A stretch of DNA of 64,000 bases from an uncultured Hellea sp. (GTDB lineage: Bacteria; Pseudomonadota; Alphaproteobacteria; Caulobacterales; Maricaulaceae): positions 1-64,000 of the forward strand of contig CALLMD010000031.1 in NCBI GenBank assembly GCA_938007935.1, in the 5' to 3' direction. A model generated the notes under the pieces. That model was not told the DNA's origin and searched no databases. It worked only from the letters and a program-made list of their open reading frames with translations. Position 1 is the first letter of the stretch. Each line of letters opens with the position of its first letter. Shown piece by piece: positions 23,007 to 33,799 of the stretch. The position numbers were made by a program, and so were the translations under genes.

Positions 23007-24135
23007 ATGCGCCCGGGCGCTTGCGCGTAAATGACAAAATAAGCCCTGCCGTAAAACAAAGCGCCAGCATAGAAGACCCTCCATATGAAATAAAGGGCAA
23101 GGTCATCCCTTTAGAGGGGGCCATATTTAAATTCACGAACAGATTGATGACCACCTGCATGCCAATCATTGTCGCAAGACCCGCTACGGCGAGCTGGCTA
23201 AAATAATCATTGAGCTTAAGCGCGTTTCGGAAACAGCGAATAACAAAACCTGCGAGTAAGATAATCAAGAACATCGAGATCAAGAACCCGAACTCTTCGA
23301 CAGTAACCGCAAAAATAAAATCCGTATGCCCGTCTGGCAGGCTATATTTAACCGCGCCTTCCCCAGGGCCGCGCCCGAAAAAGCCGCCATTTGAAATCGC
23401 TTCCAAAGCCTTATCCGTTTGATAGGTGTCTGAACTATCAGGACTGAGGAATGTCTCTACGCGTGAGCGCACATGGGGCAGCGCGGCATAGGCGGCAAAT
23501 GCCCCAAACATCGAAATCGAAATCATGAAAAGCACCCAGCCCAAAGACAGGCCCGCAAAAAAGAAAACCGCCGCAAAACAGAGCGTTAAAAGGAAAGATT
23601 GACCAAAATCAGGTTGACCAATCAATAAGGCCACAAGGCCTAAATAGGCCGCAAAAACAATCCCAACTGCGGGAACATTACTATCGCGTTTTCGAACAGA
23701 AAACATCCAAGCCGCCAAGACAATAAAGGCGGGCTTTGCAAATTCAGATGGCTGAAGAGAGAATGAGCCGAATTTCAGCCAGCGCGTTGCCCCTTTTACC
23801 TCATAACCAAATGTCGGCAAAAGTAACATCATCATAACCGACCCTATCAGGGCCAAGACCCCAATTCGCCGGGCATTAGAGGGGCTCATTAAGGAGAGCG
23901 TAAACGCCCCCGTTAAACCCATCAAAACGAATAATCCTTGCCGGTATAAAAAATGAAAAGGATTGCTTATACCTAGGCGCATGCTTGCCGCAGGGGAAGC
24001 TGCCATGGATAAAATAAGCCCTGCCCCAATAAGGCATACGAGAAACCCGAGCGTAATATGATCGACGCTGCGCCACCATTCACCCAAGAGGGAGCGGTTG
24101 GTACGAGAGGTCTTAAATGTTGCGGTAAACACCAT
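22990..24135 (-). CDS. ftsW: Septal peptidoglycan polymerase FtsW
   Basis: SEDS-family glycosyltransferase (381 aa) with about ten membrane segments; it polymerises lipid II with FtsI. Conserved stretches seen are WLKFGSFSLQPSEFAKPAF (near 117-135), DFGQSFLL near 175, AISNGGFFGRGPGEG (near 245-259), the periplasmic DGHTDFIFAVTVEEFGF (near 268-284) and PFISYGGSS near 349. Two base pairs separate it from murD. Confidence 0.96.
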   Translation of the reverse strand: MVFTATFKTSRTNRSLLGEWWRSVDHITLGFLVCLIGAGLILSMAASPAASMRLGISNPFHFLYRQGLFVLMGLTGAFTLSLMSPSNARRIGVLALIGSVMMMLLLPTFGYEVKGATRWLKFGSFSLQPSEFAKPAFIVLAAWMFSVRKRDSNVPAVGIVFAAYLGLVALLIGQPDFGQSFLLTLCFAAVFFFAGLSLGWVLFMISISMFGAFAAYAALPHVRSRVETFLSPDSSDTYQTDKALEAISNGGFFGRGPGEGAVKYSLPDGHTDFIFAVTVEEFGFLISMFLIILLAGFVIRCFRNALKLNDYFSQLAVAGLATMIGMQVVINLFVNLNMAPSKGMTLPFISYGGSSMLALCFTAGLILSFTRKRPGAYGYGQ

Positions 24136-24137
24136 AT

Positions 24138-25571
24138 TTAAGCTGCTGTCATCCTGTTCTTTTCCTGCTCATACAAATCAATGATTCGCTGCACATATGT
24201 TCGGAATGCATCGCCTCTGGTTTCAAAACTCTTAAATTGATCAAAACTCGCGCAAGCGGGTGAAAGCAAGACTATCGGGTTAGGCTTTTTTGAGGCCATA
24301 GCGTCACGCGTGGCGCAGAGAATAGCTTTCTCCAATTCGCCAGAGACTTTATGGTCTACTTTCTTTTTAGTCAGTGTTTTATGAAATTCTGGCGCAGCGG
24401 CCCCAATAAGATAGGCTTTGGAAATGTGACCGAATAAATCTGACAAAGGCTCAATGCCTCCAGATTTAGATTGCCCTCCAGCAACCCAGAAAATATTATC
24501 ATAAGATTTGAGCGCTTGCTTGGCAGCGTCAGCATTAGTCGCCTTACTATCATTGACAAACCGGACGGGCCCGACAGTTCCAATGGTTTCCATTCTATGG
24601 GCGAGGCCCGGGAAGCTGAGTATCGCCTCCCCTATCGCTTTGGGGTCAAGGCCAAGAGACTGCACAGCTGCAAAAGCTGCAGCCGCATTTTGATGGTTAT
24701 GAATACCTTCTAGGGCTTTTGCATTGGATAAATCACATATCTCAACAGCTTTGTGATGAATGTTGCAATATAGCTTTCCCTTCATCACAGAGGCCCCACG
24801 GCCCAAGCACTTTTTAACAGAGACAGGAAATATACGCCGTCCATTTTGAGCTGTCACTTCTGAACAAATACGCTTTGTGGGTTCAGAGTCGACGCCGATA
24901 ATTATCGCGTCATCCGAGGTTTGATTATCAAAGATGCGCCGCTTTGCTGTTTCATAAGCTTTCATATCACCATGACGTTCAAGATGGTCAGGCGATAAGT
25001 TTAAGAACACCGCCGCATTCGTCCGAAGTGAGTGCGTGCGTTCAAGCTGATAAGAGGAGAGTTCAATTACATAATGCATACCCGCATGCATTTTATTCAA
25101 GTCCAGAACCCCGCGGCCAATATTACCGCCAATTTGAACGTCTTTCCCGCAGGACTGTAAGATGTGACCAATAAGCGCCGTCGTTGTCGATTTCCCATTT
25201 GTGCCTGTAATAGCAATGATTTTCGGACGCTCATTTTCTGGTTTCGCCGCAACTTCACTGGCGAAAATCTCGATATCACATATGATTGGAACGTCATGCT
25301 CTTTTGCCTTAAGCGCAGTCCAATGCGGTTTTGGTAATTTATCTGGAACACCCGGCGAAAGGACAAGCGCGTTGCAATCATTCCAATTCGCTCTGGATAA
25401 ATCCTTGAGGGTCACACCGCTTTTTTCTGCGGCAGCTCTTGCAGCTTCATTATCATCCCATGCCCAAACGGTTGCGCCCCCGCGCGCGAGCGATAAAGCC
25501 GCCGTTATGCCCGTACGGCCAAGCCCGAATACGGCGAGTGTTTGTCCTTCATATGTACGCGCTTTTATCAT
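24138..25571 (-). CDS. murD: UDP-N-acetylmuramoylalanine--D-glutamate ligase
   Basis: Mur ligase (477 aa) adding D-glutamate to UDP-MurNAc-L-Ala. The N-terminal nucleotide loop AVFGLGRTGITAAL is at 13-26, the ATP loop ITGTNGKSTTTALIGH near 119-134 and the metal/carbamate region LSSYQLERT near 174. The C-terminal domain carries the HRMET motif near 317. It lies 4 bp after mraY in the dcw order. Confidence 0.96.
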   Translation of the reverse strand: MIKARTYEGQTLAVFGLGRTGITAALSLARGGATVWAWDDNEAARAAAEKSGVTLKDLSRANWNDCNALVLSPGVPDKLPKPHWTALKAKEHDVPIICDIEIFASEVAAKPENERPKIIAITGTNGKSTTTALIGHILQSCGKDVQIGGNIGRGVLDLNKMHAGMHYVIELSSYQLERTHSLRTNAAVFLNLSPDHLERHGDMKAYETAKRRIFDNQTSDDAIIIGVDSEPTKRICSEVTAQNGRRIFPVSVKKCLGRGASVMKGKLYCNIHHKAVEICDLSNAKALEGIHNHQNAAAAFAAVQSLGLDPKAIGEAILSFPGLAHRMETIGTVGPVRFVNDSKATNADAAKQALKSYDNIFWVAGGQSKSGGIEPLSDLFGHISKAYLIGAAAPEFHKTLTKKKVDHKVSGELEKAILCATRDAMASKKPNPIVLLSPACASFDQFKSFETRGDAFRTYVQRIIDLYEQEKNRMTAA

Positions 25572-25575
25572 GGCC

Positions 25576-26673
25576 CTACCGTAACTTCAGTGTGGAAAGT
25601 CCGATCAGCGCAAGAATGATTGCGATAATCCAGAAACGAATAACGATGGTGGGTTCAGCCCAACCTTTTTTCTCATAGTGATGATGGATAGGAGCCATGC
25701 GGAAAACGCGCTTACCCGTCAGTTTAAAGCTCGCGACCTGTACAATCACAGAAACGGCTTCAAGCACAAAAAGACCGCCAATTACGGCTAGAACAATTTC
25801 ATGCTTAATCGCAACAGCGGTGGAGCCTAAAGCACCGCCTAACGCTAAAGAGCCTGTATCGCCCATAAAGACCATGGCCGGAGGGGCATTATACCAAAGA
25901 AACCCAAGAGAGGCCCCAATGATTGCGCCTAAAAATATCGTCACCTCTGCGGAGCCTGGCACGTAAGGGACGCCAAGATAGTTAGAAAATATCGAGTTTC
26001 CGACCAGATAAGCAATCAAGGCCAAGCTCATACAAGCAATCATCACAGGGACAATGGCAAGCCCGTCCAGACCATCCGTCAAATTCACGGCATTAGAAGC
26101 CCCGACAATAACGAGACAGCCAAAAGGAATGAAAAACATGCCGAGGTTAAATGTGTAATCCTTCAAAAAAGGTATCGCTAAGCCCGTCTCAAACCCCTCA
26201 GGGGTTTGCGGAAATGCATTAGTAAGTACATAACAGGCGATAGCCGCGATACCAAATTCCAGAATGAGCTTTATCTTACCGCTAAAACCCTTGGGGTTTT
26301 GGCGCGAAACTTTGAGATAATCGTCATAAAAGCCGATTAAACCGTAACCCGCCGTCACTAACACAACCGTCCAGAGGAAAGGGTTACTCAAATCCGCCCA
26401 AAGCAGTGTTGAAATCATCACGGACAATAAAATAAGCAAGCCACCCATAGTCGGCGTTCCAGCCTTTTTTATGATATGCCCTTCTGGCCCATCTTCTCTT
26501 ATGGGCTGCCCTTTACCTTGCTTGGAGCGCAAGAGATTGATCATGCGCGGTCCTAAGATAAAAGCAATCAACATAGAGGTCATCAACGCGCCGCCAACAC
26601 GAAAACTAATATAATTAAACAAGTTGAAGGCTTGAAAGTCTTCGGCGTAGCGCGTGAGCCATTCATATAACAT
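25576..26673 (-). CDS. mraY: Phospho-MurNAc-pentapeptide translocase (lipid I synthase)
   Basis: Ten-helix membrane enzyme (365 aa) transferring phospho-MurNAc-pentapeptide to undecaprenyl phosphate. The catalytic aspartates are visible in FYDDYLKV (near 117-124) and NLTDGLDGL (near 195-203). The cytoplasmic histidine loop HHHYEKKGW is near 329-337. Its ATG overlaps the murF TAA by one base. Length matches the family. Confidence 0.97.
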   Translation of the reverse strand: MLYEWLTRYAEDFQAFNLFNYISFRVGGALMTSMLIAFILGPRMINLLRSKQGKGQPIREDGPEGHIIKKAGTPTMGGLLILLSVMISTLLWADLSNPFLWTVVLVTAGYGLIGFYDDYLKVSRQNPKGFSGKIKLILEFGIAAIACYVLTNAFPQTPEGFETGLAIPFLKDYTFNLGMFFIPFGCLVIVGASNAVNLTDGLDGLAIVPVMIACMSLALIAYLVGNSIFSNYLGVPYVPGSAEVTIFLGAIIGASLGFLWYNAPPAMVFMGDTGSLALGGALGSTAVAIKHEIVLAVIGGLFVLEAVSVIVQVASFKLTGKRVFRMAPIHHHYEKKGWAEPTIVIRFWIIAIILALIGLSTLKLR

Positions 26674-28028
26674 TAGGCAGATTCCTCTTTAAGCGCTGCG
26701 ACGAGTTTCCCCAGCCCCACACCATTTGATCCCTTTACGAGCACGACATCGCCATCCTCGATCTCTTCTTTCAGTGCATCCAATGCAAATTCCCAATCAC
26801 GGCCCCATGTGCCTCGCATCTGTTGTGGCAAAGCCCCTTTGAGCGCGCGCATACATTCGCCTGTGAAAATTACGCGGGCCACTCCAGCTTCTTCTAAAGG
26901 CCCCGCAAGCGCCGCATGCATGGCGATTTCATCTTTTCCAAGCTCGAACATATCCCCAAGCACAGCGATGCGGCGTCCAGCTTTAAGACCTAAAACATTG
27001 ATTGCGGCTGCCATACTTGTTGGGTTTGCATTGTAGCTTTCATCGATAACCTTAATGGCTTTGCCGTCGATCTTTAGCTCGTGCAAAGCGCCGCGGCCTT
27101 CTTCTGCGCGCACAGCTCGCAAGGCCATAACGGCTTTGCGTAAATCAATGCCCGCCGCATAAGCAACAGCTATACAGGCCGCGCCATTACTGACCCAATG
27201 CTCGCCGGGAACGAGTAACGTCACATCAATTTGCTGTGCGTTAATTCGCAAGCGCGTATTGCTACCATATTCATGCGTCTGTGATGTGACGATGGTGACA
27301 TCGCAATCATCCGAATGGCCAAATGTAATAATTTTTTTGCCCTTGGCTTTCTCAGCAATTCGAGCTGTATGCTCATTATCAGCGTTTAAAATCAAGGTTC
27401 CGTTATTTCGAAGCCCATCAATAATTTCAGCCTTGGCATCGGCAATCGCCGTGACATCGTCGAAGTGGGCCAAGTGAGCCCCCGCAACATTTGTAATAAG
27501 CGCGATATCAGGGCGTAAAAGATTAGATAAATCAGATAGCTCCCCCGCATGGTTCATGCCCATCTCAAAAATTCCGAACTCTGTCTCTTGCGGCATACGC
27601 GCCATTGTGAGCGGCACGCCCCAATGATTATTGTATGATTTCAGCGACTTATGCGTATTTCCGAATTTTTCAAACATTAGCGCCAAAGCTTCTTTGACGC
27701 TTGTTTTTCCAACACTTCCGGTCACTGCAATACGCAGAGCTTGCGAACGCTCTACACCCTCTTTGCCAAGCGTCCTTAAGGCCCTAAGCGTATCATCGAC
27801 GCGCACATGATTGCCTGCAACATCCTTTTCAGACAGCGTACCGCCTGCGCCTTTTTCCATCGCCATTTCAATAAAATCATGGCCATCGCGGACATCTTTA
27901 AGCGGTACAAAAAGATCTTCTTTATCAATCGAACGCGTGTCAATTGATACGCCGCTAACCGACCAATCACCAGAGGCAGTCCCGCCAGTTGCTTTTGCTA
28001 TATCAGACGCCTTCCAAAGCTCAGACAT
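26673..28028 (-). CDS. murF: UDP-MurNAc-tripeptide--D-Ala-D-Ala ligase
   Basis: Mur ligase (451 aa) adding D-Ala-D-Ala to complete the stem peptide. The ATP loop [14 protein letters not shown] is near 104-117, [12 protein letters not shown] near 134-145 and GMNHAGE near 156-162; [10 protein letters not shown] near 338 is the MurF-specific stretch. It overlaps murE by 8 bp and mraY by one base. Confidence 0.96.
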   Translation of the reverse strand: MSELWKASDIAKATGGTASGDWSVSGVSIDTRSIDKEDLFVPLKDVRDGHDFIEMAMEKGAGGTLSEKDVAGNHVRVDDTLRALRTLGKEGVERSQALRIAVTGSVGKTSVKEALALMFEKFGNTHKSLKSYNNHWGVPLTMARMPQETEFGIFEMGMNHAGELSDLSNLLRPDIALITNVAGAHLAHFDDVTAIADAKAEIIDGLRNNGTLILNADNEHTARIAEKAKGKKIITFGHSDDCDVTIVTSQTHEYGSNTRLRINAQQIDVTLLVPGEHWVSNGAACIAVAYAAGIDLRKAVMALRAVRAEEGRGALHELKIDGKAIKVIDESYNANPTSMAAAINVLGLKAGRRIAVLGDMFELGKDEIAMHAALAGPLEEAGVARVIFTGECMRALKGALPQQMRGTWGRDWEFALDALKEEIEDGDVVLVKGSNGVGLGKLVAALKEESA

Positions 28029-29451
28029 GACCTAACTCCTTCAGCGCTAATTTGACCTGCTCAACGTCAGAAAACGGGATAACTTTTGTGCCGATTATCT
28101 GCCCCTGCTCATGCCCTTTTCCGGCGATGACAAGACAGTCTTGTGGGCCGAGTTTTTCTATACCTGCCCGAATAGCCGCAGCGCGGTCTCCAATTTCATC
28201 TGCATCAGGGCATCCCTCAAGCACCGCTTTGCGAATACTCGCTGGCACTTCGGTACGTGGATTATCATCTGTAACAATAACCGTGTCAGCAAGCTTAGCC
28301 GCAACGCGTCCCATCTTAGCGCGCTTATCTGGGTCGCGGTCACCACCGCAGCCAAAAACGACAATAATCTTGCCCATTGTATGAGGCCGCACAGAACGCA
28401 GCAGCTTATCAAGCCCGTCCTCAGTATGTGCAAAATCGACAAAAATCGGCGCGCCGTCCTGTGCTCGGCCCGCGCGCTCCATACGGCCTGCAACACCAGA
28501 CAGATGCTCCAATGCCTCTATCGCTTTATCCATCTCAACTCCCGTGACCATCGCAAGGCCTAACGCGGCAACCGCATTTAAAACTTGAAATTCGCCCGCG
28601 AGCGGAAGTTCAATTTTACAGCGCTTGCCCTGCACAACCAAATCTACAATTTGGCTACTGGCACGCGGCATCACTTCATCAATACGGATATCTTGCCCCG
28701 ACCAGCCGACTTGCATGACGGATTGACCGCGCGCTTTGCACATATCGACGAGACGCTGCCCATATTCATCATTCACATTGATAACCACAGGCGCGTTTGG
28801 CGGCGTTAGCTCCATAAAGAGCCGCGCCTTAGCTTGGAAATAATCTTCGGCATCAGGGTGATAATCAAAATGATCTTGCGTAAGGTTTGAAAAACCTGAT
28901 GCCACCACATTCACCGCATCCAATCGATACTGATCAAGACCGTGCGATGACGCCTCCATAGCAGCATGGGTCACCCCTTCAGAGTCTAATTCTGACAAGG
29001 TTTTATGCAGCGCCACAGCATCTGGCGTAGTATGCGCAAGAGGACGATATCCGCTTGGCGCTTGAACACCCAAGGTCCCAAAGCAAGCCGCCTGCTTACC
29101 CGCATAAGCCCAAATTTGGCGTAAAAACTCGACTGTCGAGCTTTTACCATTGGTCCCTGTCATCGCCACAAGCGTTTTAGGCTGTCCTTTATAAAAGGCC
29201 GCCGCCATTTTTGCATAAGCCAGCCTTGGATTATCTACAGACAGATACGGAATGGGGAGGTCGAGTCCAGCCGTCGAGAGAACGGCGCTCGCCCCCTTCT
29301 CAATCGCGCCTTCTATATATTTTCGCCCATCCGTGACCGTTCCGGGAAGCGCGGCAAAAACATAGCCCGGCTTCACTTCGCGGCTATCACAGGTTAAACC
29401 CGTCACAGTTTCATCACTATCAAAGCCGATATCTCGTAAGGTTAAACTCAT
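28021..29451 (-). CDS. murE: UDP-MurNAc-L-Ala-D-Glu--meso-diaminopimelate ligase
   Basis: Mur ligase (476 aa). The ATP loop MTGTNGKSSTVEFLRQ is near 96-111 and the substrate loop LAHTTPDA near 137-144. DDNPRTE near 391-397 is the DNPR motif that marks specificity for meso-diaminopimelate, so the cell wall is of the Gram-negative DAP type. ATGA overlap with ftsI upstream, 8-bp overlap with murF downstream. Confidence 0.96.
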   Translation of the reverse strand: MSLTLRDIGFDSDETVTGLTCDSREVKPGYVFAALPGTVTDGRKYIEGAIEKGASAVLSTAGLDLPIPYLSVDNPRLAYAKMAAAFYKGQPKTLVAMTGTNGKSSTVEFLRQIWAYAGKQAACFGTLGVQAPSGYRPLAHTTPDAVALHKTLSELDSEGVTHAAMEASSHGLDQYRLDAVNVVASGFSNLTQDHFDYHPDAEDYFQAKARLFMELTPPNAPVVINVNDEYGQRLVDMCKARGQSVMQVGWSGQDIRIDEVMPRASSQIVDLVVQGKRCKIELPLAGEFQVLNAVAALGLAMVTGVEMDKAIEALEHLSGVAGRMERAGRAQDGAPIFVDFAHTEDGLDKLLRSVRPHTMGKIIVVFGCGGDRDPDKRAKMGRVAAKLADTVIVTDDNPRTEVPASIRKAVLEGCPDADEIGDRAAAIRAGIEKLGPQDCLVIAGKGHEQGQIIGTKVIPFSDVEQVKLALKELGHV

Positions 29452-31130
29452 GGCAGCGCTCGCTTGCCAAATGGGCTCATCGCAATAGGGTCGAGCTTAC
29501 GCTCCACGCCCAGCATAGGCGCAATGCGTTCAATAACATTTCCTGTTGTCGACGCCGCGTTCCACCCCGCAGTCGCCCAGCCATAAGTCCCCTCAACGGC
29601 TTTAGGCTCATCATAGGTCACCATCACAACATAAGTCGGATCTTCATATGGAAAAGCCGCCACAAAAGACGTCACAAGGCGCTTTTCGTCATATCCGCCA
29701 ATCGCAGGTTTTTCCGCTGTGCCCGTCTTACCCATAACGCCGTACCCTTTGACGCGCGCTTTTTTGCCTGTCCCATGAGTCACAACATAGCGCATCATAT
29801 CGCGCATTGTTTTCGAGGTATTTGACGCAAAGACGCGGCGCTTTTGAACGGGATGGGCCGCATCACGCTTTAAAAGGGTTGGCGAAACATATTCACCATC
29901 ATTGAGCATCGCGCCAATCGCCGCGGCAAGACTAAGGGGCGTGACCGAAATACCATGACCATAAGAAACCGTGACTGTCGTTAGATCAATCCAGCGATCT
30001 TGAACTTGCGGCTTCGCGCTTTCAACCAATTCAAATGGTACCCGATCCAGAAGACCGAGCTCTTTGAGATATTTTTTCTGTGCGTCAGCTCCAATCTTGA
30101 GCGCAAGCATCGCTGTACCTCGATTGGAACTTTGAGCCAAAATATCAGGCATCGCCAAAGGAGTTTTAGAGGGATGGTCATCACGTATGAATTTATTTCG
30201 AACCTTAAAAGGCTTTTGCACTGGATATGTCTCCGTCAGGCTTGAAGCGTTCTCTTCCAACGCCATAGCCATGGTCAGGGGTTTAAAGACTGAACCTAAG
30301 TCGTAAGTGGACATTGAGGCGTGATTAAAGCGAGTTTCGGGCAATGTTGCGCCCGGTTCATTGGGATCGAAGTTAGGCAGGCTCGCCATGGCCACAATTT
30401 CGCCTGTCTTGAGGTTAAGAACAACGCCCGCGATTGAAAGCGCCCCATATTTTTCCAACCCCTTTTGAAGCTCATCCGAAAGCGCAAATTGAGCGCGCAT
30501 ATCAATACTAAGCGCCGTTGCGGGCGCATTATCTGCCGACAATTTCTCATTAAAGGCTCGCTCACCGCCCGCAGCGCCGTTTAAATCAACGTCAGTGAAA
30601 CCAACAATATGAGAGGCAAGATGACCGCGCGGGTAAACCCGCTTTGGCTCTTGCCGAAAGGCAAGCCCGGGCAAACCGAGCGCAAAAACAGATTGTCTGG
30701 CCTTTGGGGTAAGCCCGCGCTCAATCCATACAAAAGCCCGATCCATAGATAAACGCTTGCGAACAACATCAATGTCTAAATCAGGGCGCACAGCGACGAG
30801 CTTTCTGGCCGTCTCTTCGACATTCCAAATTTTACGGGGCTCTGCATAGAGAGAGAAAGTTTCCAAGGTCGTCGCCAGAACTGCGCCGTTACGATCAACA
30901 ATATCGGCGCGTGTCGTGGTGATCGCGGTCGGCAATGCGCCAGAGCCTGACTTATCTCCAAATAAAGACACTTCAGCCAAGCGTAAGATGACCAACATCA
31001 AGACGGCCATAAAGATACACATACCAATTCGAATACGAATACGCCCTTCTGATACTGACACATATTCATCATCAGCGACCGTCATCACTTTGCGGTTTGG
31101 AATCGTATCCTTGAGCTGGGTTACGCTCAT
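29448..31130 (-). CDS. ftsI: Septal transpeptidase FtsI (PBP3)
   Basis: Class B penicillin-binding protein (560 aa), the DD-transpeptidase partner of FtsW. One N-terminal membrane segment (about 35-55), a pedestal domain with DRNGAVLATT near 98-107, and a transpeptidase domain with the active Ser in SVFK (near 279-282), SSN near 333 and KTG (near 467). Start at 31130 overlaps ftsL by 4 bp; an in-frame ATG 15 codons later is possible. No unusual substitutions seen. Confidence 0.96.
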   Translation of the reverse strand: MSVTQLKDTIPNRKVMTVADDEYVSVSEGRIRIRIGMCIFMAVLMLVILRLAEVSLFGDKSGSGALPTAITTTRADIVDRNGAVLATTLETFSLYAEPRKIWNVEETARKLVAVRPDLDIDVVRKRLSMDRAFVWIERGLTPKARQSVFALGLPGLAFRQEPKRVYPRGHLASHIVGFTDVDLNGAAGGERAFNEKLSADNAPATALSIDMRAQFALSDELQKGLEKYGALSIAGVVLNLKTGEIVAMASLPNFDPNEPGATLPETRFNHASMSTYDLGSVFKPLTMAMALEENASSLTETYPVQKPFKVRNKFIRDDHPSKTPLAMPDILAQSSNRGTAMLALKIGADAQKKYLKELGLLDRVPFELVESAKPQVQDRWIDLTTVTVSYGHGISVTPLSLAAAIGAMLNDGEYVSPTLLKRDAAHPVQKRRVFASNTSKTMRDMMRYVVTHGTGKKARVKGYGVMGKTGTAEKPAIGGYDEKRLVTSFVAAFPYEDPTYVVMVTYDEPKAVEGTYGWATAGWNAASTTGNVIERIAPMLGVERKLDPIAMSPFGKRALP

Positions 31131-31471
31131 TCATCCACTCCCGCATCAGAATCTCTCAGCGGAAAGCGCACCGCAATATCAGATATTGAAATCACATTAT
31201 CATTGGCAATTGGTTTCAAGCCAAGATGCTGTTCAGACAGCTCCATGAGCCGCTGAGGATTTTCAAGATAGGCAATTTCAGCCTTTAAGACCTGCAGGCT
31301 TGCTTCTTCTTGCGAGATAAGGCGCTCCAAGCGGCGCACTTCTTTTTTGGCAGACTGCGCCCGCGTTTTTACATAATAAAGCCCAACTGTGAGTGAGACA
31401 CCTATGACGAACAAGATAAAGGCCGTCATACGCCGCGCCGCGCGAATATGGCTGGGGACATAGACGCTCAT
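31127..31471 (-). CDS. ftsL: Cell division protein FtsL
   Basis: Short bitopic divisome protein (114 aa). A membrane segment at about 15-33 ([20 protein letters not shown]) is followed by a coiled coil (about 38-72, [20 protein letters not shown]) and the conserved [17 protein letters not shown] patch (76-92). Sequence is weakly conserved in this family; position between rsmH and ftsI, with 4-bp overlaps on both sides, secures the call. Confidence 0.9.
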   Translation of the reverse strand: MSVYVPSHIRAARRMTAFILFVIGVSLTVGLYYVKTRAQSAKKEVRRLERLISQEEASLQVLKAEIAYLENPQRLMELSEQHLGLKPIANDNVISISDIAVRFPLRDSDAGVDE

Positions 31472-32466
31472 AGCGCGCCTCCCAAATCTTCGATACGCAG
31501 CTCATCCACATGTGGTACGTGAGGCAACAAATCATCATCCATCGGGAAATGCGGCGCATCTGCCCTAATAGCAAAACGCAGCTTGGCGGAGCGAGAGCGC
31601 GGGTTTTCTTCGACCTCTGTTTTGGACGGTCTAATGACAGAACGTTTCCCTTGAACAAAGCTTGGCACAGGGCCTTCACGCTTGACTTCGGGCGCATATC
31701 TCGAACCGCCGCTAAATTCACCCGCGCGGCGACGTAAAAAGGATTTCACAATTCTATCCTCTAAGGAATGGAAAGTCACAACAATCAACCGCCCGCCCGG
31801 CTTTAATATTTTTTCGGCCGCGCAAAGCCCGCGGTAAAGCTCGCCAAGTTCATCATTTATAAAAATACGCAGCGCTTGAAAGACGCGGGTTGCAGGATGA
31901 TTTTTACCAGATCGCCCCAAAGCCTTTTCAATTAAATCAGCTAGCGCCTCAGTCGTATCAATGTCGCCTTCTTCACGCGCGCGTACAATAAAATCGGCAG
32001 CACGGCGCGCGCGCCGCTCTTCGCCATAAACTTGAAAGACTCTTATTAAGTCACTGTGAGATAACAGTTTTATAGCATCGCTCGCGGTCGCACCTTCTGC
32101 GCCCATACGCATATCTAAGGGGCCAGAGCGCATAAAGGAAAACCCGCGCTCCGCCTGATCAAGCTGCATAGACGATACGCCAATATCTAAAATAACAGCA
32201 TCGACCTGATTGATATCAACCTCATCCATTTTAGAAAAAGGAGTCTCAATTAAGCGAAACCGCCCCTCATAATCTTCTGATAATTGCGCCGCACGCGACC
32301 TAACATTGGGGTCGCGATCAAGACCTATGACATTGCAATTTGCAGCTTTCAGAAAAGCCTCGCTATAGCCCCCATTTCCAAAAGTCCCGTCAACATAAGT
32401 CTCGCCATCTTGCGGGCCAAGAGCGCTCAGAACCTCGGGGAGCATAACGGGGTAATGTTTCATCAT
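31468..32466 (-). CDS. rsmH: 16S rRNA (cytosine1402-N4)-methyltransferase
   Basis: SAM-dependent methyltransferase (332 aa) modifying C1402 in the ribosomal P site. The N-terminal [16 protein letters not shown] and [15 protein letters not shown] (near 25-39) are hallmarks; GLDRDPN near 49, [18 protein letters not shown] (near 95-112) and [12 protein letters not shown] (near 239-250) are also clear. It overlaps mraZ and ftsL by 4 bp each. Also called mraW. Confidence 0.97.
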   Translation of the reverse strand: MMKHYPVMLPEVLSALGPQDGETYVDGTFGNGGYSEAFLKAANCNVIGLDRDPNVRSRAAQLSEDYEGRFRLIETPFSKMDEVDINQVDAVILDIGVSSMQLDQAERGFSFMRSGPLDMRMGAEGATASDAIKLLSHSDLIRVFQVYGEERRARRAADFIVRAREEGDIDTTEALADLIEKALGRSGKNHPATRVFQALRIFINDELGELYRGLCAAEKILKPGGRLIVVTFHSLEDRIVKSFLRRRAGEFSGGSRYAPEVKREGPVPSFVQGKRSVIRPSKTEVEENPRSRSAKLRFAIRADAPHFPMDDDLLPHVPHVDELRIEDLGGAL

Positions 32467-32924
32467 GCGCCCCCATTGCCATCAAGAACGGGCTTAAGAC
32501 GGTGACGATTTTCTTTTGCCAATTTGCGGATATTTTCATTTTGCGCTTCAAGCGCCTTGGGACTCCAGATTTCAAATCTACGCCCCAACCCCACAAAGGT
32601 GACCTTTCCATTTAAGCCCGCATATTCATGTAAATCCTTGGGGAGCGATACACGTCCGCCACTATCAAATGAGAGCGGGCGGCTCGCCGCAAAAATGGCG
32701 CGCTGCAAGGCAATGCGCCCTTCATCGTAATGATCAATACGGTCGAGGGATTTTTGGTAGTCCTCTAGCAGGGCAATACCACCGCCCTCAAGATAGGCAC
32801 CATCAAAGCTTGGCCAAACAATTATACCATCAAAATCCGAATTTGCGACGACATTTCGGAAGTCCGCAGGCACCGAAACACGGCCCTTTGCATCCAAACT
32901 ATTCGTCACCGTGGACAAAAACAT
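32463..32924 (-). CDS. mraZ: Transcriptional regulator MraZ
   Basis: First gene of the dcw cluster (153 aa), an AbrB-fold DNA-binding protein that represses its own operon in E. coli. Two MraZ repeats are seen: [20 protein letters not shown] near 4-23 and [18 protein letters not shown] near 87-104. The ATG at 32924 is chosen because it follows AAGGGGAA and gives the family N-terminus; the frame stays open to 32993 but that would run through the operator. Three TGGGA boxes lie just upstream. Confidence 0.95.
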   Translation of the reverse strand: MFLSTVTNSLDAKGRVSVPADFRNVVANSDFDGIIVWPSFDGAYLEGGGIALLEDYQKSLDRIDHYDEGRIALQRAIFAASRPLSFDSGGRVSLPKDLHEYAGLNGKVTFVGLGRRFEIWSPKALEAQNENIRKLAKENRHRLKPVLDGNGGA

Positions 32925-32962
32925 CGACAATTTCCCCTTAAGGTGCAAACGAAGCACCAAAA

Positions 32963-32989
32963 ATGGGATAACATGGGATTTTATGGGAT
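32963..32989. promoter_or_regulatory. Probable MraZ operator: three TGGGA boxes
   Basis: TGGGA occurs at 32964, 32974 and 32984, exactly ten bases apart, 40-65 bp before the mraZ start. MraZ of E. coli binds TGGGN repeats separated by five bases, so spacing and position fit autoregulation of the dcw operon. The boxes read on the plus strand, opposite to the gene. Confidence 0.75.
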
Positions 32990-33157
32990 ACAATGCCTAT
33001 TTAAGGAAAAATTAGCCATAATTCCACATTTTGTGCGAAAATAGCCGCCCCACCGTCACCCAAACACTGAATTTCAAAGATTGCGTTAAAACCAGAGCGC
33101 AAAACGCATGATATCATCCCCATTTGCACTTCTTATCGCACGTGCTAACGCCGCTCT

Positions 33158-33799
33158 GTGGAACATCAGGTTAAAATATGCGGGCTGACCCGTGTGCAGG
33201 ATGTCGAGGCCGCTATTGAATGCGGCGCTGACTATCTCGGCTTTATCATTGAAGCAAAATCTGCACGCCGCCTAAGCACGGCCCAAGCGGCTGCCCTCGC
33301 TTTGCCTGCGAAAGGCATAATCCCGCGCGTGGCGGTGACGGTTAATGCTGATGACACGCTAATCTCGCGCATTATGAGCGAGATGGCCCCCGACTATATT
33401 CAATGCCACGGGGATGAGACGCCCGCGCGAGTCGCCGAAATTACGAAACGCTTTAAAGTTAAAACCATCAAGGCCGTGGCGATTGCAAACCAAAGCGATA
33501 TGATTACCGCCGAGCAATATGCGGGCGTGGCTGATTTCGTGCTTTATGATGCGAAACCACCCAGAGGGGAAACCATACGCGGTGGACATGGACTATCCTT
33601 TGACTGGAATATTCTAAGCGGCGCGCCCCTCCCAAAATTATGGGCGCTGGCAGGCGGCTTAACTCCTAAAAATGCCACCGAAGCCATAAAACGGACAAAT
33701 GCGCCTATACTCGATGTTAGCTCTGGCGTTGAAGCAAGCGCAGGCATAAAAGACGCCCTTAAAATTCAAGCTTTCATGGATGCAATTCGTCATGGGTAA
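33158..33799 (+). CDS. trpF: Phosphoribosylanthranilate isomerase
   Basis: TIM-barrel isomerase (213 aa) of tryptophan synthesis. The catalytic Cys is in VKICGLTR (5-12), and the phosphate loop and catalytic Asp in [23 protein letters not shown] (starts near 128). [15 protein letters not shown] (near 187-201) is the C-terminal phosphate site. The start is GTG at 33158: an in-frame TAA lies 12 bases upstream and the next Met is far downstream. No strong ribosome site is seen. The gene is divergent from mraZ and overlaps trpB. Confidence 0.95.
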   Translation: MEHQVKICGLTRVQDVEAAIECGADYLGFIIEAKSARRLSTAQAAALALPAKGIIPRVAVTVNADDTLISRIMSEMAPDYIQCHGDETPARVAEITKRFKVKTIKAVAIANQSDMITAEQYAGVADFVLYDAKPPRGETIRGGHGLSFDWNILSGAPLPKLWALAGGLTPKNATEAIKRTNAPILDVSSGVEASAGIKDALKIQAFMDAIRHG

